Assembly: GCA_003529325.1 (NCBI GenBank)
Contig: DPVW01000498.1
Span: 1-10,231 of the forward strand
Direction of reading: 5' to 3'
DNA length: 10,231 nucleotides
Origin: Candidatus Latescibacterota bacterium
GTDB taxonomy: Bacteria > Latescibacterota > UBA2968 > UBA8231
The notes below the pieces were generated by a model. The model worked only from the letters and a program-made list of their open reading frames with translations. It had not been told where the DNA came from and did no database searches. The number at the start of each line of letters is the position of its first letter. Positions within the stretch are counted from its first letter, which is position 1. This document shows, piece by piece, positions 1-7,350 of the stretch. The position numbers and the translations under genes are program-made.

Positions 1-250
1 CTATGCGGGCCTGTTTCGACTGGTCGCCCGGCCAATCTATGGCGCCGACATAACAGATGACGGGCAAAAGATCCTCTGTGAGCCCAAACTCGGTGTCAGA
101 GGCGATCCAGGGGGGATCGGCATCCTGAAATCCTATTCTGTTGCCAGATGGCGGCATTCGGCATCTCCATGTGCTTCGAACCTCTGCTCACCGAGGTCAG
201 GGCGCAGGATGAGGCAGATTCTGGGACCGGGTCGAGAAAGGAACCGATGA
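1..250 (+). CDS. Possible C-terminal end of an upstream gene (uncertain)
   Basis: A plus-strand frame is open from the left edge (first full codon at base 2) to a TGA at 248-250. That TGA overlaps the ATG of the glycosidase at 247 as ATGA, a common sign of translational coupling. The peptide begins YAGLFRLVARPIYGADITDD and its last 30 residues are rich in Arg, Ser and Cys, which does not look like normal protein. I recognise no family. The minus strand is also open from 132 to 1 and reads plausibly (it contains PPWIASDTEFGLTEDLLPV), though without a good start codon. Either strand, or neither, could be coding. Confidence 0.2.
   Translation, partial: YAGLFRLVARPIYGADITDDGQKILCEPKLGVRGDPGGIGILKSYSVARWRHSASPCASNLCSPRSGRRMRQILGPGRERNR
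235..242 (+). promoter_or_regulatory. Ribosome binding site that decides the glycosidase start
   Basis: AGAAAGGA ends four bases before the ATG at 247. The first in-frame ATG, at 148, has no comparable purine-rich site before it. The residues between the two starts do not resemble the start of a GH116 protein. This supports starting at 247. Confidence 0.5.
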
Positions 251-2829
251 CGATGAACTGGCCGTGGCTGCGCCAATACCGCGCAGAAAATCTGCTCAAG
301 GTAGCCATGCCACTGGGAGGCATCGGCACGGGCACCGTGTCGCTCGGTGGGCGCGGTGATCTGCGCGACTGGGAGCTCATGAATCGACCGTCGAAGGGTT
401 TCGTGCCACAACAGGGCGACTCCTGGTTCGGCGCCGGCCCCTCCGTCCTGCTGCACACCTGCGACAACGAGGGCGTGCGCAATACGCGTCTCCTCGAGGG
501 TCCGCTGGATCCGGTGCAGTTCGATGGCCAGGCGGGTTGTTCGGTGAACAATCATAACTTCCCACGCATGGAAGGGGCCATCTACCACACGGCCTATCCG
601 TTGGCGGAGATCGCCTTCGACTGTGATGCCCTGCCCCTGCAGGTCGATCTGCAGGCCTTCAATCCCATGGCACCCTGCAATGTCGCCGACAGCAGCATTC
701 CTGGTGCCGTGTTCCGTTATCGTCTGCGCAATCGCAGCAAAGGTCCCGTAACGGCGTCCATCGCATTTTCCCTGCCCAACTACATCGGCGCCGATCGTTC
801 ATCACACGAGATGAACTGCTATTCGGCGCAACACGAGTATGGCCCCAAAAGTAATGTCAACGAATTCCGTACAGGGGATGGCATGCAGGGCCTGTTCATG
901 ACCTCCCAAGACGTGCCTCGTCAACACAGTGCCTGGGGCACGATGGCGCTGACGACGACGGCGGCAGAGCTCACGTATCGCACCGACTGGGCGGATCTGA
1001 GTTGGGGTGACTCGCTGCTCGACTTCTGGGACGACTTCACCGAAGACGGTGCTGTTGACTCGCGGCAATCGGGCAAGGACGACCCCATGGCAACGCTCTG
1101 TCCGCGCGTTGTCATTGCCGCCGGCGGCGAGCAGGAGATCCTGTTCTTCCTGTCGTGGCACTTCCCGAATCGGCTGGCCTGGACGGCGAGCGACTTCGAT
1201 GCGCAAAGTGCCGCCGACGATGAGTCAGAAGAGGATGGCTGCGAGGAAGGGGAGTGCACCGCGAACCCCGACTGGGTGGGCAACCACTACTGCACGGTCT
1301 ATGAGGATGCCTGGGATGTGGCACAGAAAGAGATCCGGCGCCTGCCGGCATTGGAGGCGGAAACCGTCGCCTTCGTCGCCGACTTCCTGGCCTCTGATAT
1401 CCCGGAGGTCATCCGTGAGGCGGCCCTGTTCAATCTGTCCACCCTGCGCACGCAGACCTGCTTTCGTACCGCGGATGGGTACTTCTTCGGCTGGGAAGGT
1501 TGCCACGACTACCAGGGCTGCTGTCTCGGCTCCTGCACGCATGTGTGGAATTACGAACAGGGACTGGGGTTCGTCTTCGGCGAACTGTCGCGCAACATGC
1601 GGCAGTTGGAATTCGGCCACAGCACGACACAGAGAGGCCAGATTCAGACACGAATCACCCTGCCCATCGAGCAAAATCTGGTCTCGCCCTTCTTTGCGGC
1701 AGCCGATGGTCAACTCGGCGTCATCATGCGGTTCTACCGCGACTGGCAGCTGAGTGGTTCGCAGGATCTGTTCGAGGCGCACTGGCCGATGGTGAAAAAG
1801 TCGATCGAGTTCTGCTGGATCGATCATGGCTGGGATGCCGACGAAGACGGGGTGATCGAAGGCTGCCAGCACAATACCATGGATGTCGAGTATTTCGGAC
1901 CGAATCCACAGATGGGCTTCTGGTATCTGGGGGCCTTGCGCAGTGGCGAGGAGATGGCGCGTCACGCCGGCGACGACGAGTTTGCCGATCGCTGTCGCAA
2001 ACTCTTCGACTCCGGCAAGTCCTGGATGGAAGAACATCTCTTCAATGGGGAGTTCTTCGAACACAAGGTCGTACCACCTGGTAAAGGAGCGACCATCGAC
2101 CCCGGGATTATCGGCAACATCAATCGCGATGATCTCGATGACCCGGTACTACAGTTGGGTCCAGCATGCCTCGTCGATCAGCTGGTGGGTCAGTACATGG
2201 CCCACGCCTGTGGCCTCGGTGATCTGTTGGAACCAGAGCTGGCGCAAAAAACACTGACCAGCATCCGCGCCTACAACTGGCGCGATTCCTTCCTCGACCA
2301 CTTCAACCACTTTCGCAGTTATGCGGTGGGGGATGAGAAGGGTCTGCTCATGGCCAGTTATCCCAGAGGCGGACGACCACAACGACCGTTCCCGTATTGC
2401 AACGAACTCATGACTGGCTTCGAATACAGCACAGCTGTGCACATGTTATTCGCCGGCATGGATGAGGTTGGACTCGAGTGTTTTGCCGCCATCCGCGATC
2501 GTTACGACGGCCGCCGACGAAATCCCTATGACGAAGCAGAATGCGGACATCACTACGCCCGAGCCCTCGCCAGTTGGGGTGGCGTGCTCGCATGGAGTGG
2601 CTTCGGTTATTCGGCGGTCACCGGCGAACTTCGCGTTCGCCGGCCAGGGACATTCTTCTTCTCCACAGGGAACGCGTGGGGCACATATCGTCTCGACGAG
2701 ACAGACCTGCGCATCGATCTGCGTGGTGGTCGACTGCAGATACGCACCGTGGTGACAGACGGCGAAAGGACGACTCCTCCCGAACCCGTGCACTTGAGGG
2801 CCGGCCAAAACTCAACGATCCGTCATTGA
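247..2829 (+). CDS. GH116 family glycosidase, GBA2-like (beta-glucosidase/glucosylceramidase type)
   Basis: The 860-residue protein has the two-part GH116 layout. An N-terminal beta-rich domain carries the motif MPLGGIGTGTVSLGGRGDLRDWE (about residues 21-43), and an (alpha/alpha)6 catalytic domain runs from about 370 to 790. By alignment from memory with human GBA2 and the Thermoanaerobacterium enzyme, Glu417 in GWEGC fits the nucleophile and Asp546 in NTMDVEYFGP the acid/base. CNELMTGFEY (Glu720) and RYDGRRRNPYDEAECGHHYARAL match the conserved C-terminal active-site region. The family hydrolyses beta-glucosides and related substrates, and a retaining mechanism is expected. The exact sugar is not predictable here. 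There is no signal peptide, so the protein is probably cytoplasmic. An acidic, Cys-containing insert (around residues 318-337, including GCEEGEC) lies between the domains. The gene ends 10 bases from the convergent xthA. An upstream ATG at 148 is possible but less likely. Confidence 0.9.
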   Translation: MTMNWPWLRQYRAENLLKVAMPLGGIGTGTVSLGGRGDLRDWELMNRPSKGFVPQQGDSWFGAGPSVLLHTCDNEGVRNTRLLEGPLDPVQFDGQAGCSVNNHNFPRMEGAIYHTAYPLAEIAFDCDALPLQVDLQAFNPMAPCNVADSSIPGAVFRYRLRNRSKGPVTASIAFSLPNYIGADRSSHEMNCYSAQHEYGPKSNVNEFRTGDGMQGLFMTSQDVPRQHSAWGTMALTTTAAELTYRTDWADLSWGDSLLDFWDDFTEDGAVDSRQSGKDDPMATLCPRVVIAAGGEQEILFFLSWHFPNRLAWTASDFDAQSAADDESEEDGCEEGECTANPDWVGNHYCTVYEDAWDVAQKEIRRLPALEAETVAFVADFLASDIPEVIREAALFNLSTLRTQTCFRTADGYFFGWEGCHDYQGCCLGSCTHVWNYEQGLGFVFGELSRNMRQLEFGHSTTQRGQIQTRITLPIEQNLVSPFFAAADGQLGVIMRFYRDWQLSGSQDLFEAHWPMVKKSIEFCWIDHGWDADEDGVIEGCQHNTMDVEYFGPNPQMGFWYLGALRSGEEMARHAGDDEFADRCRKLFDSGKSWMEEHLFNGEFFEHKVVPPGKGATIDPGIIGNINRDDLDDPVLQLGPACLVDQLVGQYMAHACGLGDLLEPELAQKTLTSIRAYNWRDSFLDHFNHFRSYAVGDEKGLLMASYPRGGRPQRPFPYCNELMTGFEYSTAVHMLFAGMDEVGLECFAAIRDRYDGRRRNPYDEAECGHHYARALASWGGVLAWSGFGYSAVTGELRVRRPGTFFFSTGNAWGTYRLDETDLRIDLRGGRLQIRTVVTDGERTTPPEPVHLRAGQNSTIRH

Positions 2830-2839
2830 TCTACGTCGG

Positions 2840-3616
2840 TTAATCTGTGAACTGGGCGACTACGGGCGCGTGGTCGGAAGGTCGCTCCCAGGTACGGGGT
2901 TCGCGATCGACTCGTGCACCGACACACCTGTCCTTGAGTGCATCGGAGACGAGGATGTGGTCGATACGCAGACCACGGTTGCGGCGGAAGGCGCCCATGC
3001 GATAGTCCCACCAGGAGAAGGTCGCCGGCTCCTGCTCGAAGAGCCGGAAGCTGTCGGTGAGTCCCAGCTTGAGCAGGCGTTGAAAGGCCTGGCGCTCGGG
3101 TCCGGAAAACAGGACCTGCCCGGTCCAACCCGCCGGGTCATGTACGTCTTCGTCTTCCGGGGCGATGTTGAAGTCGCCGCCGACGATGAAGCGTTCGTGT
3201 TGCTGCAACTGGTCCTCGATGTAGGCCGTGCACTTCTCCAGCCAGCCGAGTTTGTAGTCGTATTTGTCGGAGCCGACTTCCGAACCATTGGGCACATAGA
3301 AATCGACAAAGCGCAGGTCGCCGATGGTGACGGCCAGAACACGTCGCTGCGGATCGTCCAGCCCGGGCAGATCGGTGACGATGTCCGTCGTCTCCGGTCC
3401 ATTGCCTCGACTCAGGACAGCGACGCCGTTGTAGGTCTTCTGCCCGGCGAAGTCGACGTGGTAACCGGCAGCCTGGATCTCGTCCACAGGGAAGTTGTCG
3501 TCCAGGAGTTTGGTCTCCTGGAGACCGACGACATCGGGGTCTTCGGCCTGCAGCCATTGTAATAGCTGGGGCAGACGGACCTTGAGGGAATTGACATTCC
3601 AGGAGGCGACTTTCAT
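2840..3616 (-). CDS. xthA: Exodeoxyribonuclease III (AP endonuclease)
   Basis: This 258-residue protein has normal family length and every catalytic signature of the ExoIII/APE1 endonuclease-exonuclease-phosphatase fold. These are Asn7 (SWNVNS), Glu34 (LQETK), Tyr107 (YVPNG), Asp148 and Asn150 (GGDFNIAPED), Asp188 (LTDSFR), Trp202-Trp203 (FSWWDYR), Asn213 (RRNRGLRIDH) with Asp219, and Asp248-His249 (SDHAPV). The enzyme acts in cytoplasmic base excision repair, cutting abasic sites and removing blocked 3' ends. The ATG at 3616 gives the canonical MKVASWNVNSLK start, although no strong Shine-Dalgarno sequence precedes it. The gene converges on the glycosidase and diverges from the broken RNase II-family gene. 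The sequence is closest in feel to gammaproteobacterial XthA. Confidence 0.97.
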   Translation of the reverse strand: MKVASWNVNSLKVRLPQLLQWLQAEDPDVVGLQETKLLDDNFPVDEIQAAGYHVDFAGQKTYNGVAVLSRGNGPETTDIVTDLPGLDDPQRRVLAVTIGDLRFVDFYVPNGSEVGSDKYDYKLGWLEKCTAYIEDQLQQHERFIVGGDFNIAPEDEDVHDPAGWTGQVLFSGPERQAFQRLLKLGLTDSFRLFEQEPATFSWWDYRMGAFRRNRGLRIDHILVSDALKDRCVGARVDREPRTWERPSDHAPVVAQFTD

Positions 3617-3657
3617 GGCCCGTCAACGGTAGGTGCTGCAGGCGATGCAGTCCACGG

Positions 3658-3663
3658 TTGACA
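3658..3663 (+). promoter_or_regulatory. Possible -35 element in the xthA/RNase II-remnant gap
   Basis: A perfect TTGACA lies in the 137-base gap between xthA (start 3616) and the broken RNase II-family gene. At the usual 17-18 base spacing the -10 candidates are poor (TTAGCC or TAGCCT at 3681-3687). It may be the old promoter of the RNase gene, or chance. The rest of the gap shows no structure. Confidence 0.2.
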
Positions 3664-3753
3664 TCGTTCATTCCACGATGTTAGCCTGGCGGATATGAAG
3701 ACTCGCTGGGACAAATTCAGGACGGCTACCCTGACGCGCCGGCACGCCAGGAG

Positions 3754-4814
3754 GTGGCCCGTCTGATTCGGGACGAACGCGCCAGCGAACCGGTGACGGC
3801 GCGGGCGGGCACGGTGGTCGAATTTCGCCGGGCGGGACAGCTCCTGTGTGGTTATCTGGAGTGCCCTCCCGCCGGTTGGTATCGCGTCGTCGGCATCGAT
3901 GGTCACCCACACAAGCTGCGACGGGACAAGATCGTCGATGTGTCGCGGGACCTAGTGCCAGCCTCGCCAGTCGACGAGGGCCTGAGGAATCTCCACGCCA
4001 TTGATGATCGGCGCGAAATGGCGCGCCATGCAGTCGATCTCGATACGATCTGGCGCAGGCCCTGCGCGGGAGGCGACGCTCGGCGGGCGCCTGGCAGGTG
4101 CAACCCTCCCCATGGATCGAGTTGCTGCATGGACTGCCGCTGCCTGCGACAGAGTCACCGGCAGCACAGATCGACACCGAACTGTATCTGTTGGCGACCG
4201 AGGCCCTGGGCTGTTGGTGCCAGCAACAGGGGGTGCCGGCGCTGTATGCGACACAGGAGGTGATCGCACTCGAGGATAGTCTCCCGCGTAACGGTGTGGC
4301 GGCGGCAGGGGTTCGAGCCTTTCTGCTCGAAAATCACGCCACCGCGGAAAATCTCGGCACAGCCCCCGGCAGCCACGCCGGTCTGGGTCTGGGCCATTGT
4401 GCCGCCGGTGTCGCCCCCATGCGCGGGTATGTCGATCTGATCATGCAGCGGCACCTATTGGCATGGTTAGGGGTTGTAGGCGCCCCGTTGCCGCTCGAAG
4501 CACTCGAGCGCGCGCTGCTGGAAACGGCAGCTGCCCGGGACGCGGCACGCCGCGTGGAGGCCGACAGCTTGCGCTACTGGACCCTGAAGTGGCTGGAGGG
4601 GTTGAACCCCGACGCCGGGGTCAGTTGCGTCGTCGTCGAGCCACGAGGCCCGGGGTATCTGGTGTTGCTCGAGGGTGGGCCCATGGGCGCCTTCGCGCCG
4701 GCCGGCCACGGCGAACGGATCGAGGCGGTGCCCGGTCAGCGGCTGCGCTTGCGCATCGATCAGGTGTCGGCGCGTCAAAACATCCTTCGCCTCGCCGATC
4801 CTCGACCCGAATAA
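3754..4814 (+). pseudogene. RNase II-family (RNB) exoribonuclease remnant, catalytic core deleted
   Basis: Two pieces of one gene sit in different frames. The 5' piece (3754 to about 4053) reads GTVVEFRRAGQLLCGYLEC and then LHAIDDRREMARHAVDLDTIW. This matches the start of the bacterial RNB proteins that have a small beta-domain followed by a VDxxxLWE segment. The 3' piece (about 4047-4814, frame shifted) reads DLAQALRGRRRSAGAW, GVPALYATQEV, PMRGYVDLIMQRHLLAWL and ARRVEADSLRYWTLKWLE, then a short S1-like tail. This is the C-terminal end of the RNB domain. The roughly 300 residues expected between them, including the Asp-rich metal site, are absent, so it cannot be an active RNase. The junction lies near a direct CGATCT repeat (4035-4040 and 4046-4051). 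The GTG at 3754 lacks a usable Shine-Dalgarno sequence, and the same frame is open back to 3685 without an ATG, so the 5' end is also uncertain. The 3' piece might be annotated as a separate hypothetical protein from the GTG at 4098. Confidence 0.75.
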
Positions 4815-4834
4815 GCCCACCCCCCCACCGACCT

Positions 4835-5338
4835 CTACGACAGCACCAGACCCAGCCCTGCAAAGGCGTTGTTGAGGGCGTGAATGGCTGCGGTGACGCC
4901 TACGGCGTGCCAGAAGGAAACCTCGCGCCAGACGAGGAATGCCGTGGAGAAGATGATGAAGGTCCAGAAGATGCAGATGCCCCAGATGGGGGCGCTAAGC
5001 GAATGCAGGATGGCCCAGGCCAGCGCGGAGAGGAGCACGGCATAACGCCGTCGTGGCAGCAGGCGCACGAGCAACGCCAGCAAGGGCGCCATGAGCAGGG
5101 TCTCGAGGATGGGGGCGACGACGACGATCTGCAGCAGCAGCATACCGGCGGACATCTCAAACAGATCACCCCACTGACTCTCGTCGAACAGGTACTCGGC
5201 GCCGACCAGTTGGGCGATGACCGAGGCGATGGTGGCGATGGCCACCGTTGGCACGATGGCGACTGGCCAGGCGCGCAGGATGTAGTACACGGGGTGCACG
5301 CCCCGATCCAGCAGCACCCGGCGGAGGCTGGCGATCAC
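4835..5338 (-). CDS. CPBP-like (CAAX protease/Abi-type) integral membrane protein, variant active site
   Basis: This 167-residue hydrophobic protein has about five membrane segments (roughly residues 24-46, 63-93, 100-117, 119-136 and 144-165). Its spaced motifs recall the CPBP/CAAX-protease family: a glutamate in PILETLLMAP (Glu79), LAWAILH (His112) and AAIHALNN (His153, Asn157). The usual first motif EExxxR is reduced to a single glutamate without the arginine, so peptidase activity is doubtful. It could be a degenerate family member or a protein that only resembles the family. I start it at the GTG at 5338, whose bases overlap the aminotransferase stop as GTGA with a GAGG a short way upstream. 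The longer open frame to 5470 would run through aminotransferase coding sequence and begins with an Arg-rich stretch typical of a wrong frame. Translation is probably coupled to the aminotransferase. Confidence 0.7.
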   Translation of the reverse strand: MIASLRRVLLDRGVHPVYYILRAWPVAIVPTVAIATIASVIAQLVGAEYLFDESQWGDLFEMSAGMLLLQIVVVAPILETLLMAPLLALLVRLLPRRRYAVLLSALAWAILHSLSAPIWGICIFWTFIIFSTAFLVWREVSFWHAVGVTAAIHALNNAFAGLGLVLS

Positions 5339-6540
5339 GCCAGCAGGCCTCGACTCTGGACAGCAGCAAGTGCGTCGCCGATCACGACGAGGGCTTCGTC
5401 TATGTCGCTGTCGGCGTGGGAGAAGTTGGGATACAGCACAGAATACAGAATGACACCGCGCCGCAGACATTCCCCTTCGAAGGCGAGTCGGGCCTCGGCG
5501 GCGGGCAACTGCAACTCACCCACCGCTGGCAGGCCATCGACGGAGACGGCAACATCGAGATCGGCTGCGTGGGCGTGGATGCCGGCGTGCAGCCGCCGAC
5601 CGCGAGCCCACATGGTGCCGATCACGTCCTCACGCTCATATATCGTCATCACAGCTTTGGCCGCAGCCAGGCCCAGGGCATCGCCGCCGAAGGTGGAGGA
5701 GATGACGACGTCGCGCACCTTCTCCATGACGTCGCGACGCCCCATATAAGCGGACAGGGGCACGCCGTTGGACATGCCTTTGGCGAAGACGGCCAGATCT
5801 GGCGTGACGCCGAAATACTCTTGGGCACCCGCACGAGCCAGACGGAAACCGGTGACGATCTCATCATAGATGAGTAGGGCCCCGTGGCGTTCGGTGAGGG
5901 CACGCAACTCGGCGAGGAAGGTGTGACCCAGTTCGATGTCACCATAAGAACAGGCGACGCTGACAGCGGCGATGAGATCCCCGCCGATGTCGGCGAAGGC
6001 CGCTTCAAATGGCTCGATGTCGCCCCATGGCAGGGCGCGATACACCGAGCTCATCGCCGCCGGTACTCCGAGGCGGTCCATGTTGTTGATCCAGCCATGG
6101 TAACCGCAGGTGAGGATGTGGTCGCGGCGGGTGAAACCGCGTGCCAGGCGATGCGTGGCGGCCATGGCTTCGCCACCGGTTTTGAGAAAACGCACACTCT
6201 CGGCGCAGGGGATGATGTCGACGAGGCGTTCGGCGACATCGATCTCCAGCGGGTGGGCGTAGCTGAACACGACCCCATCGGTCAGTTGGCGGGCGACGGC
6301 GTCGTTGACCTCGGGGATCGAGTAGCCCAGCGTGATGGGACCGAGGGCGCAGCGAAAATCGATGTACTCATTGCCGTCCACGTCCCACACGCGGCAGCCG
6401 GATCCACGCTGTAGAAAACAGGGCTCCGAGCCACGCAAAGCGTCGCGGGGTGCCTTGCTGTGGGTCTGCGTGCCCATGGGAGTGACGGTGATGGCGCGGT
6501 CGTAGAGCGCCCAGGACTGATCGACTCTGCGTTGGGTCAT
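5335..6540 (-). CDS. Class III PLP-dependent aminotransferase, glutamate-1-semialdehyde aminomutase-like
   Basis: The 401-residue fold-type I enzyme has Lys254 in VFAKGMSNGVPLSAYMG as the Schiff-base lysine and Asp226 in IYDEIVTGFR contacting the PLP pyridine nitrogen. It also has GYHGW (146-150), the phosphate-binding TGGEAMAATHRLAR (121-134) and STFGGDALG (282-290). The start TPMGTQTHSKAP is typical of HemL-like aminotransferases. TGGEA in place of the usual SG(T/S)EA suggests a HemL relative with another substrate, such as an amino-sugar or keto-acid aminotransferase, and not the tetrapyrrole enzyme. The substrate cannot be assigned. I start at the ATG at 6540 because MTQRRVDQSWALYDRA fits the family's N-terminal helix. 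A TTG at 6576 would add 12 unlikely residues. No strong Shine-Dalgarno sequence is visible. The stop overlaps the start of the membrane protein gene by four bases. Confidence 0.92.
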   Translation of the reverse strand: MTQRRVDQSWALYDRAITVTPMGTQTHSKAPRDALRGSEPCFLQRGSGCRVWDVDGNEYIDFRCALGPITLGYSIPEVNDAVARQLTDGVVFSYAHPLEIDVAERLVDIIPCAESVRFLKTGGEAMAATHRLARGFTRRDHILTCGYHGWINNMDRLGVPAAMSSVYRALPWGDIEPFEAAFADIGGDLIAAVSVACSYGDIELGHTFLAELRALTERHGALLIYDEIVTGFRLARAGAQEYFGVTPDLAVFAKGMSNGVPLSAYMGRRDVMEKVRDVVISSTFGGDALGLAAAKAVMTIYEREDVIGTMWARGRRLHAGIHAHAADLDVAVSVDGLPAVGELQLPAAEARLAFEGECLRRGVILYSVLYPNFSHADSDIDEALVVIGDALAAVQSRGLLA

Positions 6541-7296
6541 GGGGCATAGACTCGCCCAAGCGCACGTGGGCGGCAAGGCCGGTTACAGGCTTGCCGCGGG
6601 CCTGGATAATGCGCCGGCCCTGCGGGTTGATGGCCATCGTCCACGCAGCGCTGCACGGAATAGACCGCCTTGCGCCCAGTACGGCAGTCGTGCGAGTAGG
6701 AGCGCCAGACCCGCCGATCCAGGTGTTGCCAGGCGAGGCGGCAAAACAGGGCATCGCCGGCGTGTTGATGTCGAAGAGATTCGCCCTGCAACGGTCGGCA
6801 CGGAGCAACAGATCACGGAAGGCGGCGTGTGCGGGTGTTGTCTGCAACCCTTGAGCGAAGTCGGCGACGATCTTGAGGTATTCGGGGCGTAGATCGTCGG
6901 TTGGCAATTCACCGGCGAAGAGGGGCAGTGATCGTGTCGCGGGGGCGGCGCGTCAGCCGGCGGACGCGGTGCAGGGCCTGGCGACTCGCCTCTTCCCGGT
7001 GTAACGCCAACTCTTTGTGTCGCTGGCGGGGGCTTTTGTGCAAGAAATCGCTCAGGCGGTGTTCGACACACCAGGCTTTGTATGTTTCCACCGCATCGAG
7101 GCCCAGGGCACGGCGCTCCCGCCAGCCCTTGTTGAGTGCCGTCTCCGTGAGCGCGACACCAGTGTTGGTCCTCGGGAATGGTTTGCAGATCCAGGGACTG
7201 GATGTGGGCGTCGAGATCGGTGTTGGCGCGGCTCTGTACGCCCCGGTGGCGGCCACGGGAGCGGGAGCGCTTCTTTGCTGTCTTCGTCTTGGCCAT
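6541..7296 (-). pseudogene. Frameshifted remnant of an unrecognised protein with two short repeats
   Basis: Reading leftwards from the ATG at 7296, a basic start (MAKTKTAKKRSRSRGRHRGV) leads to HIQSLDLQTIPEDQHWCRAHG. Near 7142 the frame changes to TALNKGWRERRALGLDAVET and then YKAWCVEHRLSDFLHKSPRQ. Near 6925 it changes again to LFAGELPTDDLRPEYLKIVA, continuing to about ANLFDINTPA. After that the frame is lost (perhaps FCRLAWQHLDRRVW in a third frame) until the aminotransferase ATG at 6540. The segments HWCRAHG-TALNKGWRERR and AWCVEHRLSDFLHKSPRQRHKE look like two copies of one unit of about 30 residues (W-C-x-x-H, then L-x-K and basic residues). I do not recognise the family. The C-terminal end appears to be lost against the aminotransferase gene. 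Sequencing errors could explain the two frame changes, but not the abrupt end. Confidence 0.6.
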
Positions 7297-7306
7297 GGCT
7301 ATTTCA

Positions 7307-7312
7307 TATAAC
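7307..7312 (+). promoter_or_regulatory. Possible -10 element of the hydrolase/enolase-superfamily operon
   Basis: TATAAC matches the sigma-70 -10 consensus in five of six positions. It lies 44 bases before the ATG at 7351, in the only gap upstream of the operon (7297-7350). No good -35 is visible 16-18 bases upstream. That upstream stretch lies inside the start of the divergent pseudogene. Confidence 0.25.
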
Positions 7313-7339
7313 ACCCTGGGTTCAACCTAACTGTGACGC

Positions 7340-7344
7340 GGAGG
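7340..7344 (+). promoter_or_regulatory. Shine-Dalgarno site of the cysteine hydrolase gene
   Basis: GGAGG lies six bases before the ATG at 7351. This selects that start over the in-frame upstream start at 7333. Confidence 0.75.
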
Positions 7345-7350
7345 CACGTC

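Noticed and set aside
148..246. N-terminal extension of the glycosidase from the ATG at 148
   Set aside because: The 33 extra residues lack family similarity and a Shine-Dalgarno sequence. The ATG at 247 has AGAAAGGA before it and overlaps the upstream stop.
1225..2064. 279-codon minus-strand frame inside the glycosidase
   Set aside because: It is antisense to conserved GH116 catalytic sequence and has no recognisable motif.
2870..3562. 230-codon plus-strand frame opposite xthA
   Set aside because: It is an antisense shadow of a complete, well-conserved xthA.
3952..4269. Minus-strand frame containing APIINGVEIP opposite the RNase remnant
   Set aside because: It looks briefly protein-like but crosses the deletion junction, and the rest is Pro/Arg-rich without motifs.
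4397..5749. 450-codon open frame on the plus strand
   Set aside because: It runs through the end of the RNase remnant and antisense to the membrane protein and aminotransferase genes. Its composition is Arg/Gly/Asp-rich low complexity, typical of a GC-rich shadow frame.
5884..6414. Plus-strand frames opposite the aminotransferase (also 5248-5877)
   Set aside because: They are antisense to an intact PLP enzyme and show no motifs.
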